NCBI GenBank assembly: GCA_030607655.1
Contig: JAUWJN010000126.1
Location: 1-7,057 of the forward strand
DNA length: 7,057 nucleotides
DNA from: a bacterium
GTDB taxonomy: Bacteria > Armatimonadota > Zipacnadia > Zipacnadales > Zipacnadaceae
Direction: 5' to 3'
Shown: one piece after another, positions 5,805 through 7,057 of the stretch
How positions within the stretch are numbered: position 1 is the first letter of the stretch
How the letters are laid out: each line of letters opens with the position of its first letter
Notes under the pieces: generated by a model
Told to the model about the DNA's origin: nothing
Databases searched by the model: none
What the model saw: only the letters and a program-made list of their open reading frames with translations
Translations under genes and position numbers: made by a program

Positions 5805-5848
5805 CTGCGCTCGACACGCCCCTCCGCAAACGGCAGTCGCGGCAGGGG
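5805..5848 (+). repeat. Dispersed intergenic repeat, copy C, with hairpin
   Basis: CTGCGCTCGACACG at 5805-5818 is identical over 14 bases to 5950-5963 in copy B, and the CCCCTCC core and ACGGCAG follow in both. In this copy 5819-5827 (CCCCTCCGC) can pair with 5839-5848 (GCGG, one bulged C, AGGGG) as a 9-bp stem with an 11-base loop. Confidence 0.6.
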
Positions 5849-5868
5849 TGCCGCTCCCACAATAAATA

Positions 5869-5931
5869 GTGGACAGGGAACAGTGGGCAGTGGACAGGGG
5901 ACAAGGGACAAGGAACAGGGGGTAGGGAACG
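5869..5931 (+). repeat. Heptanucleotide tandem array, nine units
   Basis: 63 bases divide exactly into nine 7-base units: GTGGACA, GGGAACA, GTGGGCA, GTGGACA, GGGGACA, AGGGACA, AGGAACA, GGGGGTA, GGGAACG. The consensus is about RKGGRACA with one base fewer at the start, that is nGGRACA; the first seven units all end in CA. The array is strongly purine-rich on the plus strand. It resembles the degenerate short tandem heptamer repeats described between genes in cyanobacteria. A 7-base unit shifts the reading frame each time, so it is not a coding repeat. Confidence 0.85.
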
Positions 5932-5936
5932 GCATA

Positions 5937-5978
5937 CGGGCCGGCCTCGCTGCGCTCGACACGGCCCCTCCTGACGGC
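5937..5978 (+). repeat. Dispersed intergenic repeat, copy B
   Basis: It starts CGGGCCGGC and ends ACGGC, aligning with copy A (2316-2356) over its whole length and with copy C over the CTGCGCTCGACACG block. Arms GGGCCG (5938-5943) and CGGCCC (5962-5967) keep the stem seen in copy A. It lies downstream of the minus-strand membrane protein gene, just as copy A lies downstream of the minus-strand pdxT, in the same orientation. Confidence 0.65.
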
Positions 5979-6027
5979 AGAGACGAGAGGCGGGAAGCGA
6001 GAACAACAGCCCCGCTAAACGACATGG

Positions 6028-7057
6028 CTAGGGCCAGGGGAAGACGGGGACTCCAGTGCCAAAAATCCAGGAAACTATTGTCCAGAGAACTGCCATGGAG
6101 AACTCGCCAAAGATCAATCCTAAAAAGACGGGCCGTAGCTTCACATACAGCTTTAGCCCGCCGTAGCGAGTAATGGCAGTCTTAAGTAGCCAGGCGACCA
6201 ACATTGGGAACCAAAAGACACACAAAATCCAGCTCACCGACAGTGCCGCCCCCAACGGATGTAGCGGCCACCACAGATAATGACGGCGCATCAGTCCCAG
6301 GAAAATACATAGGGCTGCACCACTGAAAAACGCCACTAACTTCCCCAGGTTGTATTGATCCTCGGATACAATAAGGGGCTGGTTCTCGCGCCAGAACTGG
6401 ATACTGTTGGCGGAGTATACATAGGAATACATCGTTACAGCTCCCTGATGGTAGGGCAGCCAGATATGTAAAGCTCCGCCCACAATGATGGCAAAGATTA
6501 TCGCCCCCACCATTACTGCCAATAGCTTGCGCCGCGCCAGGCCTACCCCGTCCGCTAGCTTCTGACCATCCAGAAAACCAGTCAGCACTATCCCCCGCAA
6601 GTCTCGGGAAAACAGAGTATCAGAGAAGGCGAAAAGAGTCAGATTGGCCGCTCCCAGCCGGGAACGAGAGGTGAAATATCCCAAGATATCTAAGGGAGTA
6701 AAGGAGCCTTCGGTCATCGGGGTGCCGGCCTCGGCAGTGGCCCTAGCCATAATTATGGCCTGCACGAAAAGGTAAAGGCCGAACTCCAGGAGGCCCAGAG
6801 CGGGGTGGCCGCCAGCATAGGTCCAGCACGCCGCCAAGCCCACTAAAGCAATGGCCAGACAAGCAGTAGCCGAGCGGAAGCTCATCAAGGTATTGGCCGC
6901 CTCGGGGGCGCCCTGGGCTTGCAGCCGCCACACCCGTCGAACTCTGGTCCAAGCGGTGTAGGCCATCAGACCCACCAGGATAATGTATACCCCGGCAGTC
7001 TGGGTAGCTACAAAGTCGGCTGAAGCAGCATGTGCGGCGCTGTGCGGGATGCCGAAC
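6028..7057 (-). CDS. Polytopic membrane protein, DUF6785/DUF6784-like, N-terminus outside window
   Basis: The frame is open from the right edge to TAG 6030-6028, giving 342 complete codons. A GTG at 6975 is only an internal codon: in-frame sequence continues upstream as FGIPHSAAHAASADFVATQT to the edge with no stop. About seven hydrophobic segments are visible, at fragment residues near 22-37, 62-81, 86-105, 178-198, 240-256, 267-290 and 309-331. The loop after the third holds TPLDILGYFTSRSRLGAANL. The C-terminal block, with HYLWWPLHPLGAALS, AWLLKTAITRYGG, LKLYVKLRP and GLIFGEF and ending TGVPVFPWP, is what I recall of DUF6784, the partner of the large N-terminal DUF6785. Full proteins of this type run to 600 or more residues. 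A transport role is suspected for such proteins but not established. It is convergent with tal across a repeat-rich gap. Confidence 0.8.
   Translation of the reverse strand, partial: FGIPHSAAHAASADFVATQTAGVYIILVGLMAYTAWTRVRRVWRLQAQGAPEAANTLMSFRSATACLAIALVGLAACWTYAGGHPALGLLEFGLYLFVQAIIMARATAEAGTPMTEGSFTPLDILGYFTSRSRLGAANLTLFAFSDTLFSRDLRGIVLTGFLDGQKLADGVGLARRKLLAVMVGAIIFAIIVGGALHIWLPYHQGAVTMYSYVYSANSIQFWRENQPLIVSEDQYNLGKLVAFFSGAALCIFLGLMRRHYLWWPLHPLGAALSVSWILCVFWFPMLVAWLLKTAITRYGGLKLYVKLRPVFLGLIFGEFSMAVLWTIVSWIFGTGVPVFPWP

Larger units (their letters stand above)
5787..6019. repeat. Repeat-rich intergenic block bounded by a 9-bp inverted repeat
   Basis: TTTAGCGGG at 5787-5795 and CCCGCTAAA at 6011-6019 are perfect inverted repeats enclosing all the internal repeats of this gene-free stretch. 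This could be the outline of a small non-autonomous (MITE-like) insertion of 233 bases. No target-site duplication is visible at the ends, and a 9-bp match over this distance may be accidental. Confidence 0.25.

Noticed and set aside
5869..5931. Heptamer array considered as a CRISPR or origin iteron array
   Set aside because: Units are 7 bases, contiguous and degenerate with no spacers, so it is not CRISPR. No replication gene or AT-rich region is nearby to suggest an origin.
5799..6173. Plus-strand open frame of 124 residues through the repeat block
   Set aside because: It translates the heptamer array and repeats, then runs antisense into the membrane protein gene; there is no binding site or domain.

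Overview
This is an ordinary bacterial chromosomal window of moderately high GC (mid-50s percent by eye) with strong AGGAGG-type ribosome binding sites. The organism cannot be fixed from the sequence. It makes vitamin B6 by the DXP-independent PdxS/PdxT route, has a short (about 250-residue) RfbA-type nucleotidyltransferase like those of Bacillus, and ends in a large membrane protein of a type I associate with DUF6785/DUF6784 in Armatimonadota, Planctomycetota and related uncultured lineages. A member of one of those groups or a deep Firmicutes-like lineage is my tentative guess.

Left part, minus strand, 1-3886: reading in the direction of transcription, pdxS and pdxT (the PLP synthase pair, 8 bases apart), then a 174-base gap with hairpins and repeat copies, then an RfbA-like sugar-1-phosphate nucleotidyltransferase, an MscS-family mechanosensitive channel, and a membrane-anchored protein with a Pro/Ala/Glu-rich linker that runs off the left edge. 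The last gene has its own near-consensus promoter at 380-408.

Middle, divergent control region 3887-4091: it carries a plausible promoter toward pdxS and a clear TTGACA-17-TAGAAT promoter toward the plus-strand genes. That plus-strand operon (4092-5683) encodes an unrecognised secreted protein, a small NifU-C-terminal-type iron-sulfur protein and a short-form transaldolase. Transaldolase produces or consumes glyceraldehyde-3-phosphate and connects to pentose phosphates, which are the PdxS substrates. This gives a reasonable but unproven metabolic logic for the divergent arrangement.

Right part: a 344-base gene-free stretch (5684-6027) between convergent genes is full of repeats: a 10-bp GC-rich palindrome, a nine-unit heptanucleotide tandem array, and two copies of a dispersed repeat that also occurs downstream of pdxT. 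Beyond it, on the minus strand, lies the C-terminal part of a polytopic membrane protein (DUF6785/6784-like) whose start is outside the window.

No new defence, mobile or biosynthetic system is evident. The most noteworthy items are the dispersed repeat family, the heptamer array, the start-site corrections (pdxS, the secreted protein), and the left-edge gene.
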